This document shows positions 38,279 through 48,975 of a stretch of 64,000 nt of DNA, one piece after another. Each line of letters starts with the position of its first letter. The first letter of the stretch is position 1. Made by a program: the position numbers and the translations under genes. Below the pieces are notes generated by a model. It was not told the DNA's origin. It saw nothing but the letters and a program-made list of their open reading frames with translations, and ran no database searches. The DNA comes from Nakazawaea peltata. Its lineage: Eukaryota; Ascomycota; Pichiomycetes; Alaninales; Pachysolenaceae. The stretch covers positions 870,468-934,467 of the forward strand of contig BCGQ01000003.1 in the NCBI GenBank assembly GCA_001599355.1. Direction: 5' to 3'.

Positions 38279-39985
38279 TCATGACGTCTTATATAACGCA
38301 TCCAAAAACCCGGTAATAAGCTTATCGGCTACTCCAGTAGTTTGAACACTACCAGCAACACCATAAATCAGGGCTGTCTCACTTTCAGATTTTTGCTCCT
38401 CATCTAACAGTAATAATTTCAGGATACAAGAATCCAAATCCGATATTAATTCATCGATGACCAGCACGGTCAATACAGTACATGCCATATGAATCAGTGC
38501 AGGTCTTTGTAAAGAGCTGAGATGCCATCCTTTCAGTTTAAGTTCGTCACCTAAAGAATAAATAGATAATTTAGAGTTAGCTGAAGCAAATGAGACTACA
38601 GAGCCAAGAGGATCTCCAATCAACTTCAAATTTGGATTGGCGTTAACCAGAGTTTTCAACTTTCTAGCAGCACCTATGATCTCTTTAGCTTGATATAAAT
38701 AACCTTTCTCACCCATAGAAACCATTGTTGCCCAACATCCTACCATAACAGAACCATTTTTACTTCCAGCCAAACCGGGAGATCCATATAATCCACCGAC
38801 CCAACTATCAGTGATGAAATACTGGCATTCTCTCAAACGTGGAGATCTATACATGATTATAGATGAACCTTTAGGAGCAAATCCATACTTATGGGTATCA
38901 CAAGAGATTGAAGTGACACCTGGAAGTCTGAAATCGAATAATGGTACATCCTCAAACCCGGCCTTATTCAGTAACGCCATTACAAAAGATCCTAAACAAC
39001 AATCAACATGTAAAGGAATATTGTACTTGACTGCTAGTTTACTTAAGCTCTCAATATCATCGATAACGCCATGAGGAAAGTTTGGCAGTGATCCGAATAA
39101 AAGCACAGTATTAGAATTAATCAAGTTCTTCACTTTTGAGATGTTCACTTTGTAAGAAACAGGATCAACAGGGACCAAATGTAATTTCATCTTGAAATAA
39201 AAGGCCAGTTTAATTACAGCCGCATGAATAGTATCAGGAGCAATGATCTCTGGTTCGGTGATGCCTCTGTATTTTCTCAGATATTCCCTTGCCAGCAAAG
39301 TAGCGAGAATTAAAGACTCGGAACCACCGGATGTAGTGGCACCACATCCTTGACCTTCAGGAGCATTGAACAACTTCAATACCATAGAAACAACTTCGGC
39401 CTCCATCTTTCTAACACCTGGGAAGATATCAGGATGCAATTGGTTAGACACACAGAACATTTGAAACAGTTTGGTTTGTAATGAGATCAAATCAGAACCC
39501 CCATGATAAACGGCTCCAGATACTTTACCTGTTTCCCATTGAGTGTGTTTCAAGGCATTCAATTTACGTAATTCTTCAATGACATCATCCTCAGCTAAAC
39601 CTTCCTCTGGTAATTCATTGAAATCACGTACTTTCTCATCAATCACCATAAGTTCATGTTCTATTTTTGAAACCAGTACTTGAACCTCTTTCTCTACCTT
39701 TGACTTGAAGGGAGGCAACAGTAATAAGAAGGAAAACAGCAGTTTCGAAACATTATGCGCCAACAATTGACTTCCATAGATCAATCCGTATCCTCTAAAG
39801 TACAAATAGGTCTTTCTAAGGTATCTAAAACACAAGTACACCAAAATTAAATCCTTTACTAAATCGATGGTGCTAACAGACAGAATATACTCTGAGATGT
39901 AACGGCGGCCCTTTAAATAAGCAATGACAAGAGTCATCTGAGCCATAGTGAGGATTTCCTTGTAATTCTCGGTGTCAGAATTCAT
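38279..39985 (-). CDS. DPL1: Sphingosine-1-phosphate / dihydrosphingosine-1-phosphate lyase
   Basis: 568 residues (S. cerevisiae 589). ER-anchored PLP enzyme that cleaves phosphorylated long-chain bases to hexadecenal and phosphoethanolamine, the exit from sphingolipid metabolism. An N-terminal membrane segment (about 28-60) precedes the fold-type I decarboxylase domain: GCGATTSGGSESLILA, LHVDCCLGSFVMALLNKAGF, and the PLP-lysine site SCDTHKYGFAPKGSS (K366). The start is the ATG at 39985; four codons upstream the frame has only GTG. Confidence 0.95.
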   Translation of the reverse strand: MNSDTENYKEILTMAQMTLVIAYLKGRRYISEYILSVSTIDLVKDLILVYLCFRYLRKTYLYFRGYGLIYGSQLLAHNVSKLLFSFLLLLPPFKSKVEKEVQVLVSKIEHELMVIDEKVRDFNELPEEGLAEDDVIEELRKLNALKHTQWETGKVSGAVYHGGSDLISLQTKLFQMFCVSNQLHPDIFPGVRKMEAEVVSMVLKLFNAPEGQGCGATTSGGSESLILATLLAREYLRKYRGITEPEIIAPDTIHAAVIKLAFYFKMKLHLVPVDPVSYKVNISKVKNLINSNTVLLFGSLPNFPHGVIDDIESLSKLAVKYNIPLHVDCCLGSFVMALLNKAGFEDVPLFDFRLPGVTSISCDTHKYGFAPKGSSIIMYRSPRLRECQYFITDSWVGGLYGSPGLAGSKNGSVMVGCWATMVSMGEKGYLYQAKEIIGAARKLKTLVNANPNLKLIGDPLGSVVSFASANSKLSIYSLGDELKLKGWHLSSLQRPALIHMACTVLTVLVIDELISDLDSCILKLLLLDEEQKSESETALIYGVAGSVQTTGVADKLITGFLDALYKTS

Positions 39986-40148
39986 GTTGTATATCACCCG
40001 GTGTCTCCGACCATTCCAATAGGACCCTTACTTAAACTGAAGCGCCGCTGTAATTTGCGGAGGTATGTGATAATTAGTAATTTGCTAAGTTGTTTACAGA
40101 CGCCCCTATATATCCTAAAACGGAAATATCAATTAGAATGTATATAGA

Positions 40149-41963
40149 TCAAACTCTAGGAGTTGCAGAACGAGAGAAACGACCATTGGTAGTACGAGAT
40201 GAGGATGATGCGGTGATGTTGTTGTTTTTGATGATGGAGTGGATCCGTGAACCGTATTGTTTCAAAAATTGATTTTGTCTTGTGATACGTGCCATATCAT
40301 AATCTGATTTCAGACCGTTTAATGTCTTAAGATTCTCATTGATGATGGTTTGGTTCTTATCGTTTAATCTCAGCTTCAATTGTTCATTTTCTGCTGTCAA
40401 AATTTTTAATTTCAGGGAAAGTTCCAGTGCTTTTGAGGAAGATTCTTGGTATTCGGTTCTGATAGAATCATTCTGTTCACTTAATCGTTCCAATTCGGAA
40501 CTATCAACATCATCTAATTTTAAGCTATTCTTCAAACTTTCAATATCACCATCTAAAAATTCTTGCTTTTCAAGTCTCAACTTCTCCAATTTTTCAACAT
40601 CGGAATCCAATTTTTCCACTCTCTTAGTTAACCCCCCTAATTCCACTTCGCGCGATTGTTTAAGTCTAACGCAGTCAGCAATCTTGATGTTTTTCTCCTC
40701 CATATCCAGTTGTAACTCACTTTCTCTGTGTCTGATGGGATCGAGATCTTTATTGAGTTGTTCAATGGACTTTGCAGTCAGATCTAACGACTCTTTGATT
40801 GTCTCTGTGAGTAATTCTTTGTAATGATCAATCGAATGGAAGGAACTGACCTCTAATTTGGACCTTTTCACTCCTCCTTCTTCATCTCCAACTAAGCCTG
40901 ATAAGTAAGAAATGGCATCTTCAATAGTAGATAACTTATCAACAGACCCGGCTAAACTATACGGCCAATTTTCCAGTATCAACTGGGGATTTAACCAATC
41001 AGATTTAACTTCTAAATCGACATTTCTCCGGCAGTTGGCAATTATATGCAGGATCCTTGATAAAAGAGGTACATCTGATGGAAGCACCATATCCAAATGC
41101 TCTAAAGTGTTGGTGACAAACAATTTGATGACAGGAATCAAAGTTTCCGGGTGTTTATTCTTGTATTGTCGGAGGTAATGCAAGTCAGACAACAGGGAAT
41201 CGAAACTGATGATGAGGTCGAATTTAAGTCTTGGATGGAAATTTATCAGCTTGATCAGATTAGATGATACTAAATGAACAGTCAACGTATCACGAGGATT
41301 TTTCAGTAAGTATTCCATTTGTGGATTGTATTTTGTGACCCGTGGAGTATATTCGTCATTTTTCTTCTCAGAACCAGAACCATTATTAGATCCATTCCCA
41401 TTGCCAGACATTTTCAACGAAGCTATCGTGTTGGGCAGGTTATAATGACCGTCACTCAATGAATCCAGGTAAAAATTAGTATCGTACATTGAAGCACCGG
41501 TGTATCTCTTGTAATTTAAACGTCTTCCAAGTAAATAACCCTCTATTAAATCAAGTTCTTTCAAAGTCTTAGCCACAACGATCACATTGTAGGAAGTAGG
41601 TTCTAATTTATTGATCAATTGATCGAATTTCTTGAATTTTCCAGAGTCTCGAGACAAAACAGGGGATGACTCCATTAAGACGAGATTTTTAGGAACAAAA
41701 TGGTCCACCAACAAATATGGATGGTTCAGGATCTTGGACCAATTATTGGCAAGAAGTGAGAGTAACACTTCCTCATTCAAATTCTCGTCTTTTTCCACCT
41801 TCACACCACCTTCAAATGTAGTTAAAAGAGAGGTTCTATGTAATTTTAATAGCACGTCTATCATCCATGATTGTACATCGGTGAGCGCGCATGGAAGGTA
41901 GAAAACATTGTTTTCCGAGACCGCTTGGGTTCTTTGTGAATCGACAATACTGGTTATATCCAT
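40149..41963 (-). CDS. HDA2: HDA1 histone deacetylase complex subunit Hda2
   Basis: 604 residues from MDITSIVDSQ (S. cerevisiae Hda2 674). Hda2 and Hda3 form the DNA-binding, coiled-coil arms of the HDA1 complex. FYLPCALTDVQSWMIDVLLKLH matches Hda2 YYLPVTLTQFQKDLSEILISLH; also NHPYLLVDHFVPK, KELDLIEGYLLGRRLNYKRYTGASMYD and DLIISFDSLLSDL. A long coiled coil fills about residues 390-580, and the tail TTNGRFSRSATPRV resembles Hda2 rather than Hda3. A 51-codon upstream frame extension has no ATG at its beginning. Confidence 0.83.
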   Translation of the reverse strand: MDITSIVDSQRTQAVSENNVFYLPCALTDVQSWMIDVLLKLHRTSLLTTFEGGVKVEKDENLNEEVLLSLLANNWSKILNHPYLLVDHFVPKNLVLMESSPVLSRDSGKFKKFDQLINKLEPTSYNVIVVAKTLKELDLIEGYLLGRRLNYKRYTGASMYDTNFYLDSLSDGHYNLPNTIASLKMSGNGNGSNNGSGSEKKNDEYTPRVTKYNPQMEYLLKNPRDTLTVHLVSSNLIKLINFHPRLKFDLIISFDSLLSDLHYLRQYKNKHPETLIPVIKLFVTNTLEHLDMVLPSDVPLLSRILHIIANCRRNVDLEVKSDWLNPQLILENWPYSLAGSVDKLSTIEDAISYLSGLVGDEEGGVKRSKLEVSSFHSIDHYKELLTETIKESLDLTAKSIEQLNKDLDPIRHRESELQLDMEEKNIKIADCVRLKQSREVELGGLTKRVEKLDSDVEKLEKLRLEKQEFLDGDIESLKNSLKLDDVDSSELERLSEQNDSIRTEYQESSSKALELSLKLKILTAENEQLKLRLNDKNQTIINENLKTLNGLKSDYDMARITRQNQFLKQYGSRIHSIIKNNNITASSSSRTTNGRFSRSATPRV

Positions 41964-42354
41964 TATAATGTTTGTAGCGATAGTGTCTATTGTACCCCTA
42001 CAGCTTTTAGCTAAAGATGGAGCCTTATTATTTGGATTTTTTGTTAGCGAATTTAAAGAGGAAAGTCGTGTACGGAGAAAATGGAGGGGGTGCACAGAGG
42101 GGCATAGGGCAGACAATAGGGCACAAGAGAGGCTTAAAAGAGGGGCAAGAGTCTGCCTATATACATTATAAAAGTCAATATGAGTCTATATAAGGACGAA
42201 TTATTCAACTCAGGGCATTAAGCTATAGGGTAGAGTTGGTGAAAAAATGATTTGAATGACATGGGACACGTACTAGAACGTTGAAGTCGACCCCCTAACT
42301 ATTTCCTACACCTATTTAAATATAAAATGATGTTTTTCTTAGTTTTTAATTATA
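41964..42354 (-). promoter_or_regulatory. HDA2 upstream region and SEC23 3' flank
   Basis: 391 bp, no separate gene. Plus-strand G-rich words at 42083-42155 (GAGGGGG, AGAGGGGCA, TAGGGC) make the HDA2 sense strand C-rich. Confidence 0.3.
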
Positions 42355-44786
42355 CTAGTTCTGATTTTGAACGACTAATCTAGCCAAGTGATCGAAGAAA
42401 GTCTTCAAAGAAACATCCTCTGTATGAACAACGGCACCAGCTCCAGTATCAGCAGATGGAACATATCCCAAAGAAGTAGCTCCAGCACCTCCTTGGTAGG
42501 AAGCATCGTTCTCTGATGGGTTCAATTTAGAGTATAAGAATCTAGCTTGAGATTTACCTTCATCGGTTTGAACGTATCTTGGTAATGGGAATCTCTCACT
42601 AATGATGGCAGCAACCTCTTCTTTAGGAGCATTGAACATTCTGTAAACATGCAGGTATTCTTCTTCGTCTAATCCGGAATCTCTCCATTCCAGAGCAGTA
42701 GTACCGAAATATATTACAATGTAGAAGAAGGCATCCAATAACAAGACACGATCCTTCTTCAATGAAACAGAGTCTAACAATACTGGAACTGGTTCATCGG
42801 ACTCCAGTGAGTAAGATGTCAAGGTTGGTTGAATCATAATCAAAGAATCAGCAACATCAGTTCTCAATAAAGTATGATGATAGAACAGAGTTTCATCTGG
42901 AGAGAAGTTGAATACTTGCAAGAATTGAGATCTTCTTAAATGATAGATGAACTGTGGTAAAAGAGAGAATTTAGTACTCAAACGGAAACTCAGAGGTTCG
43001 TTCTTGGTATAATCTCCGAACAAGGTACACAACTTAACCAAAGTCTTATCGATCCATCTCAACAAATCACTATATTCACCACCATTGTCTAATTTGTGAA
43101 CGATCATTCTCAGCAATAGTACCAGAGCCAGTTCTTGATCGAAACCGTGAGGCAAATCTAAAGATTTCGAAGTTGGTCTCTTCAAAGTAGTGACTCTCAA
43201 TCTCCACGAACCATTAGTATGTCTGTAAGTGGTTTGATATTGAATGCTTACTTCCGGAACGGCAACTGCACGTTGTTCAACAGAAGCCAGAGTTTGCATC
43301 TCGTAGAAAATGGCGTAATTATGTCTAGAAGAAAGACTATTCAACTTCCATTTCTTAGTGAATCCTTCACCAACTTGAGTGTCGGCAACATTGCTGCCGT
43401 CTTCCTTCATTGAAGCTCCAAGACCGATCATACCAGAAACCTTCAATTGAGGAGAAGTCAAAACTTCCAATTCTCCACCTAAGTAGTTGATTGGATATCC
43501 ATCTTCATCCTTGTTGAAAAGAGCAAAGAAGGAATTCTTGAAAATCGATGTAGTGAAAGAATCAGTAACGACTAAAGAACCTCCAGTCATATTAGATAAC
43601 AGTTCCATCTCATAAATACCAACTTGATCATAACAACCGGCAAAGATGTCAACGGCATAAGTGGAAGTGGAGGTTGGGTCGAAGTTCTTGTCCTTCAATT
43701 CCTTTTTCAAACCACATCCTTTAATGGCCAACTTCTTATAGAATTGGACAGCCTTCTTGTAGTGCTTAGCAGTCAATTTATCAATGTCACTATGAGATCT
43801 GATTGGCTCCTTCAACTCGGTACCTACAATCATACCAGGTCCATAAGTACATGGACCACCGGCAAACAAGGAGATTTTAGCAGCACACAATTGGAAACTA
43901 CTTTCAACTAAAGCAGTAGCAATGTTCATAGCACTACCAGTGACTCTTAATGGTCTTTTACCTGCTGGAACAACCCATTTAGAAGGTTGTAAACTTTCCA
44001 AAATCTTGATGATTTGGAACTCGGAATCATTCTCACTCAATGGTAAGAGGAATCTGTTTATTGTCGATGAAACATTTGAAGTGGCGTTGTATTGATCAAA
44101 CCACGACTTTTGACAGTTATTCTTGATGTTCAACTGTTCTTGAATCTCCATGGTGGTGTACTCTTTACCACCGTTGAAGACATACTTCTTAAAGACTTGT
44201 TCCGAGGACAATTCATGGACGTTGACGACGGAATCAAAAGTGATCAAACCAACAAGAGAACCCGGTGGATGTAAAGATAAAGAAGAGATCAAAACATTCT
44301 TCAACAGATCCAAATCATCTTGTTCTTGACATAAATCAATCAAGTAAATAAATACCGGAGGAGGAGGAACCGATTTGCTTTGCAAGACATACTCAATAGT
44401 GGAAGAAGAAGCATCCAATTCCAATGGTAACAGACTTTGAGATAAATTACCGTATTGAGCAGGTAATTGATTCTTAGTGTTACAAATAATACAGTTCCAA
44501 ATCTTTGATACGATGTCGATTGGATTGTATGGATTCAATACTCCATGACAGTTACGACAACGAACTGGATCATATGATGCAATGGCCAAATTTTCTTTAT
44601 TGAAAAGAGGAGTGTACAAGGAACCAACTGGCATGGAGATACTCTCGTTCTCGGATTTGGTCACCGGGAACGAGTTCCAGTTGAATCTGACTCCATCCAC
44701 TTCTTCATTGACATAGAAATCCTGTGGTCAAAAGTTAGTATATGGGCGTTAAAGCTTAGCGCGGTGGTCTGTTTCCCACTTACCAT
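42355..44786 (-). CDS. SEC23: COPII coat GTPase-activating subunit Sec23 (two exons)
   Basis: Exon 1 is only the ATG (44786..44784); exon 2 is 44721..42355; together 789 residues (S. cerevisiae 768). Sec23 is the inner COPII coat subunit and GAP for Sar1 on ER vesicles. The spliced N-terminus MDFYVNEEVDGVRFNWNSFP matches S. cerevisiae [20 protein letters not shown], which proves the splice. The zinc finger CRNCHGVLNPY..WNCIICNTKNQLP, the trunk motif VPAGKRPLRVTGSAMNIA and the gelsolin-like C-terminal FPLPRYVQTDEGKSQARFLYSKLNPS are all present. Four CTGs (residues 479, 532, 534 and 538) stand at family alanines. Confidence 0.97.
44722..44783 (-). other. SEC23 spliceosomal intron (62 nt)
   Basis: GTAAGT directly follows the ATG; branch TACTAAC at 44740-44734; 3' end CCACAG. 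The branch A lies 13 nt from the last intron base. Confidence 0.95.
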
Positions 44787-46012
44787 GATGTATTAGGCTC
44801 TATAATCAATCAATTATATCAAAAAGTGATCTATCTATCTATCTATTTGGTGATCTATCCCTTTAAACGATTGGAAAATAGAATACACTTGTTATTTTTT
44901 CCTTCATTTTTTGTTTGTGAGAATTTCCTCAAAGAATCTCCGCTCAGAGAAATTGATTGTACGTTGTTTGTTTGGATTGTAGGGAAAAGTGAATAAGTAT
45001 GAGGCGGTAGTATGGGAGGCGAGGGGGAGAATATAGTGGTGGATTATAGAGCATAGAGCATAGAACATAGAGCATTATTGAGAACTGGAGGGTGTGTACC
45101 ACAGTACAGTGGTATTGATTACTGTAGACTATTGTGTGCACCGACAGTAGAACACTGTTTACTGTTTACAGTTTACACTCATATAGCTGCTTGAATATCG
45201 CTGCTTAAATATCTCCCTCCACTATTTACATTGCAGTGCTGCTAAATTTCGCTTGATTCGATCTTTATTATGCGCTGTCACCTCGCGAATTTTCAAAGCA
45301 CTTTACTTATCGGTTGAGCAGAGTGAAATCGATTGGAACTCTTAGGTTATTGGGTTATTGTGCACTACCTTTTACTTCTACCTTTTCTTTTACTTTTTCT
45401 TTTACTTTTTTGTTCACTTCTTTCCAGTTGGTTCCTATCTAAATTTGTATATTTTACACTTCTTTTTATAAGCACCTTCCCCTTCTCAATTAGGTAACCT
45501 CAGACGTCACACCAATTAAATTTTGACATTTATCACCTCATATTCAGCTGTTCATACCAACTCTTCATCCCTTTATAATCAACCTCCAAATTACGTAATA
45601 TCTCTCCCCATCAACTTAATCTCCGTCGATCTTTCCATCTATCCGTTCATTTATCCCTCCACCTTACATTTCAAGCCGCACCTTTAGTTATCCTATCAAT
45701 CCGCTCCCCGCTCAAAATCAGGGCCCTTTCCCTAGTGAGCCTTACTAAGAAAATCCCTAATTCCTATAGAATCCTTAGGAAAAAAACAATCCCACCTGCT
45801 AATGCGCTTTTTTCCTGCACTAAATCGCATTTCTTTTTCTTTCTTCCTTCTGTATTACTAATTAGTAATCAAAGTTGGCGCTATTAGAAAAAAGTATTGC
45901 AACGGCCTTTGTAATTAGATTCTTATCACTTTTAAGTCTATATATATTTATATCTATATTCTGGATACTCAGCCATACTATATAGATATCGACTCATATA
46001 TACATCTAGACA
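44787..46012. promoter_or_regulatory. Divergent region between SEC23 and YAP1
   Basis: 1226 bp without a gene. It contains a CTAT microsatellite (44833-44850), a G-rich patch at 44998-45032 (C-rich on the SEC23 strand), an AGAGCAT/AGAACAT repeat (45048-45075), T/C-rich stretches nearer YAP1 (45365-45480), a candidate 19-codon upstream reading frame (45802-45861), and the YAP1-site palindrome at 45855-45868. Confidence 0.4.
45855..45868. promoter_or_regulatory. Double Yap1-type response element
   Basis: TTACTAATTAGTAA is a perfect palindrome made of two abutting yeast AP-1 sites, TTACTAA and TTAGTAA. It lies 145-158 bp upstream of the YAP1 start codon, suggesting autoregulation or control by a paralogous Yap factor. 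Confidence 0.6.
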
Positions 46013-47545
46013 ATGGCGCTGCATATCAAGAGAGAGAACTCGTCGGTGGAAAACCTCGGGGGCGATGCTAAGAGACATGAACTCGATGCTTCTAATACAA
46101 AGGTAGGGCGTAAACCTTTACAATCCGAACCAAAGGATAAGAGAACTGCCCAGAATAGAGCTCTGCAAAGACTGTATAGAGAGAGAAAGGAGAAGCGTAT
46201 GAAGGAGTTGGAGGATAAGGTTGCTGACTTGGAAGGTGAGAAACTGGAATTACACAATGAAAGTGAATTCTTGAGAATCCAAGTGATGACTCTTATGAAT
46301 GAATTGAAGAAATTTAGAGATGATGGAGATGTTGCTAACCTTTTACCAAAGCATGTTGGAAATTTGACTTCTTCATCGAAACCTCGTGATCTTTCGATTG
46401 ATGCCTCTTCATCCTCTGCATCTATCTCTACAAGTATGACTTCTGCTCCATCTTCTGGAATTGATGATTCCAAGAATCTGTTCCATTTCGATTATACTGG
46501 TATTTCTCAACCTGTTCAACAATATTCTGCCAATATCTCAATCAGTGATGGAGATTCTCCAAGTTCTTCTTCCTCGAGAAACCCAGGTTTGACTCTGTCT
46601 TCTGCATCTACCAGTCCAGGAGGACCAAACCTTAATCAACCTGTTAATAACTCATCTTTAAGACGTTCATCTATTTTAGGTTCAGTAATAGAGCCTTCAA
46701 ATGATTTGTTTGATGAACAACTGAATGAGTTCTGTTTGAAATTATCCGAGGCTTGTGGAAGCAAATCTTGTCCAATTCCAAAGAACATTTCCACCAAGGG
46801 TGCCGAAACTACATTGAAGTCTAGTACTGTATTCTCCCCTGGTTCTGACCTTGCGCTGGATCCGCTTAGTCCTTTTGCTTCTTTAGTTCAATCAGACAAA
46901 CTGCAACCAAATTCTCTCAATACCCTGAATGCTCCAATGGAATTCTCAGCTTTATGGACCGAATCACCTTTCGATCCTTCTATTCTGTTTGACCTTAATA
47001 ACCCAGATCTTTTCTTGAGTTCTGTCTCAAAGGAAGATATGGATGATGAAGACGAAGACGCTCAATCGGAGAATACTCTGACTTCTCACTTGGTCACCGA
47101 AGAAAGTATGTACGATCCATTAGGTATTCTTATGGATCCATCCAACTCTACACGTACCAAACCAGAATCTTTAATGGATGATGTATCGTTCATCGGATCT
47201 AACCTGTTATCTCCTATGAGTCAGAACACCAGTTCAGGTAATGATGCTATTCTTGGTGTCATGAACGACAACAACGTTGTGCCTGCATCCACTGATGATG
47301 ATGACGATGAGAACCTGGTTGTTCCTTCCACAGATGGCAACTTATTGAAATGTTCTGCTATTTGGGACAGAATCACTTCTCATCCTCGTTACACAGAAAT
47401 TGATATCGAAGGTTTATGTAGTGAATTACAACAGAGACTGAAATGTAGTGAAAGAGGTGCCGTTGTCGACTCTAAAGATGTCTCAAAGTTGTTGGACGCC
47501 AATTATCTTATTAAAGATGTGTCAGTTTCCGGCCATATGACCTAG
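46013..47545 (+). CDS. YAP1: AP-1-like bZIP oxidative-stress regulator Yap1
   Basis: 510 residues (S. cerevisiae Yap1 650). Redox-controlled activator of glutathione, thioredoxin and efflux genes. The basic region is at about residues 41-61 (AQNR-x-x-QR..YRERK, N48), followed by a leucine zipper. The n-CRD cysteines are C241, C248 and C253; the c-CRD cysteines are C447, C469 and C478. Their spacings (7, 5; 22, 9) equal those of S. cerevisiae C303/310/315 and C598/620/629, so the disulfide switch that hides the export signal is intact. CTGs at 46163-46165 and 46172-46174 replace the two invariant alanines of NRAAQRAFR, strong evidence for CUG-Ala decoding. Confidence 0.95.
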   Translation: MALHIKRENSSVENLGGDAKRHELDASNTKVGRKPLQSEPKDKRTAQNRALQRLYRERKEKRMKELEDKVADLEGEKLELHNESEFLRIQVMTLMNELKKFRDDGDVANLLPKHVGNLTSSSKPRDLSIDASSSSASISTSMTSAPSSGIDDSKNLFHFDYTGISQPVQQYSANISISDGDSPSSSSSRNPGLTLSSASTSPGGPNLNQPVNNSSLRRSSILGSVIEPSNDLFDEQLNEFCLKLSEACGSKSCPIPKNISTKGAETTLKSSTVFSPGSDLALDPLSPFASLVQSDKLQPNSLNTLNAPMEFSALWTESPFDPSILFDLNNPDLFLSSVSKEDMDDEDEDAQSENTLTSHLVTEESMYDPLGILMDPSNSTRTKPESLMDDVSFIGSNLLSPMSQNTSSGNDAILGVMNDNNVVPASTDDDDDENLVVPSTDGNLLKCSAIWDRITSHPRYTEIDIEGLCSELQQRLKCSERGAVVDSKDVSKLLDANYLIKDVSVSGHMT

Positions 47546-47635
47546 ACTTATCTGTATGTTTTTCCAAAAAAAGAAAATATATAGATTTATGGATGTGATG
47601 TTTAGCTTTTTTTAATTTTATTATTACTATGGATC

Positions 47636-48532
47636 TTAAACAGCGAGTAGTCTCCTGATTATGTGAGTTTTTTTATCAATTTTGAATAAGATGTATAAAA
47701 AGATCAATTGCAAGATATTATAACCCAAGAACTTGAGTATCATCTTTAAAATGGCGTATTTGCGATCATATTTCTCCCTTAATTGACGTTGTCTCTCTAA
47801 TTTTTTGAAAAAATTGAGATCTTTAATCATTTTATTCAAGATTGAAGTTGTCTCGGACCTCCAAGTGGAGATATCACCTGAATTAGTGGTATTGTTCTGA
47901 CCAGGACCCACTGCTGAGTAAATGCTCTCGTTATATTCATAAATGGATCTTTGCAGCAGTCCAGTCAAATTATTATGCATAGAAGATGAAGATATATTCC
48001 AAGGATGATTGATAGGTGTGGGGTTGCGCGAGTCAAATTGCAGGATATTCATTAATTCGGGGCTTTTCAAGACCTCATCATCTCTACCAGCGAGATGCAG
48101 TTCATTAGTGTCAGAATCGGGACTAAGAGTCTTGATTTGATCGTATAAATATTCCAATTCAAGTAATAACTCTCTACTCTCCACTGTGCCGGTTGCGTAC
48201 AACTTCATAGTTTCGATCAACAGCAGCACATAGCGCTTTTTCAGTTCAGTTTTGGACATATGTAAATTCAGTCTCCACAGTTCATTTTTCCTCTTGATTA
48301 TGTTAGCTTCATCCAGATCTTGTTCAGTTTGTGCATGAAATTCATTGTTGTCCACAGTATAGTCGTCCAGATCCATTTTGATATCTCCCTCCATCAGTTG
48401 TTTGTATAAGCCAAATAATTTTAAGCGGGTATGTAATGGAGGGCTAGGTAAAGATTTTGGCCCGGATCCGGACGACAAACTTTTGATCGTAGTTACTGCT
48501 TTTGTGAAAACTCTATCAATTGAATCTGACAT
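47636..48532 (-). CDS. ATG37: Acyl-CoA-binding membrane protein, Atg37-like
   Basis: 298 residues. The N-terminal about 100 residues form an acyl-CoA-binding domain (IDRVFTKAVTTIKSL..LPSPPLHTRLKLFGLYKQLMEGDI). A coiled-coil and polar middle follows, with one membrane segment near the C-terminus (ILKFLGYNILQLIFLYILFKI) and a basic tail. This layout matches Atg37 of methylotrophic yeasts, a peroxisomal membrane protein needed for pexophagy (ACBD5 in mammals). It converges on YAP1 with 90 bp between. The orthology is inferred from architecture. Confidence 0.72.
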   Translation of the reverse strand: MSDSIDRVFTKAVTTIKSLSSGSGPKSLPSPPLHTRLKLFGLYKQLMEGDIKMDLDDYTVDNNEFHAQTEQDLDEANIIKRKNELWRLNLHMSKTELKKRYVLLLIETMKLYATGTVESRELLLELEYLYDQIKTLSPDSDTNELHLAGRDDEVLKSPELMNILQFDSRNPTPINHPWNISSSSMHNNLTGLLQRSIYEYNESIYSAVGPGQNNTTNSGDISTWRSETTSILNKMIKDLNFFKKLERQRQLREKYDRKYAILKMILKFLGYNILQLIFLYILFKIDKKTHIIRRLLAV

Positions 48533-48975
48533 GGTGTTTGTAGTGTTATGTCTGAAGCAACTAACTCTCTCTTACTATTAAGTCACGCTCTAAGATAAAC
48601 AAAGAGAAAACAAAAACAAAGGTGAAGATTGGGAAAGGTCGTGTGATTTTGATCAATTTTCAAGGTGATGGGATCAGCACTGGCTCTGGCACTGGATGTA
48701 GCACTGGCTTTAGCTCTCACTACTCACTTCTCCTCAAATTTACACCTACAAGAAATATCTACAAAGTGCAAGCAAGTCAAAGTTAATCAGCTCAATCATG
48801 ACTAGAAATAATCTCGCCAAATCTTGAACCATTCGCTTCTTCTCAACTTCACACCACATGAAACGCAATATAACACATTGGACCGTTAATTACATTGACC
48901 CTATATAAAATTAAGAACCGTAGGCATGATGTTTTTTTTTAAATTAATTGATTTTGGATGATTTTCGAACTAGAT
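48533..48975 (-). promoter_or_regulatory. ATG37 upstream region and RPL12 3' flank
   Basis: 443 bp without a gene. A short degenerate repeat of GCACTGG words lies at about 48676-48707 and a T run at 48932-48940. Confidence 0.3.

Noticed and set aside
41964-42116. 51-codon N-terminal extension of HDA2
   Set aside because: The extension begins at a non-ATG codon, is not family-like and overlaps the C-rich promoter tract; the ATG at 41963 agrees with family length.
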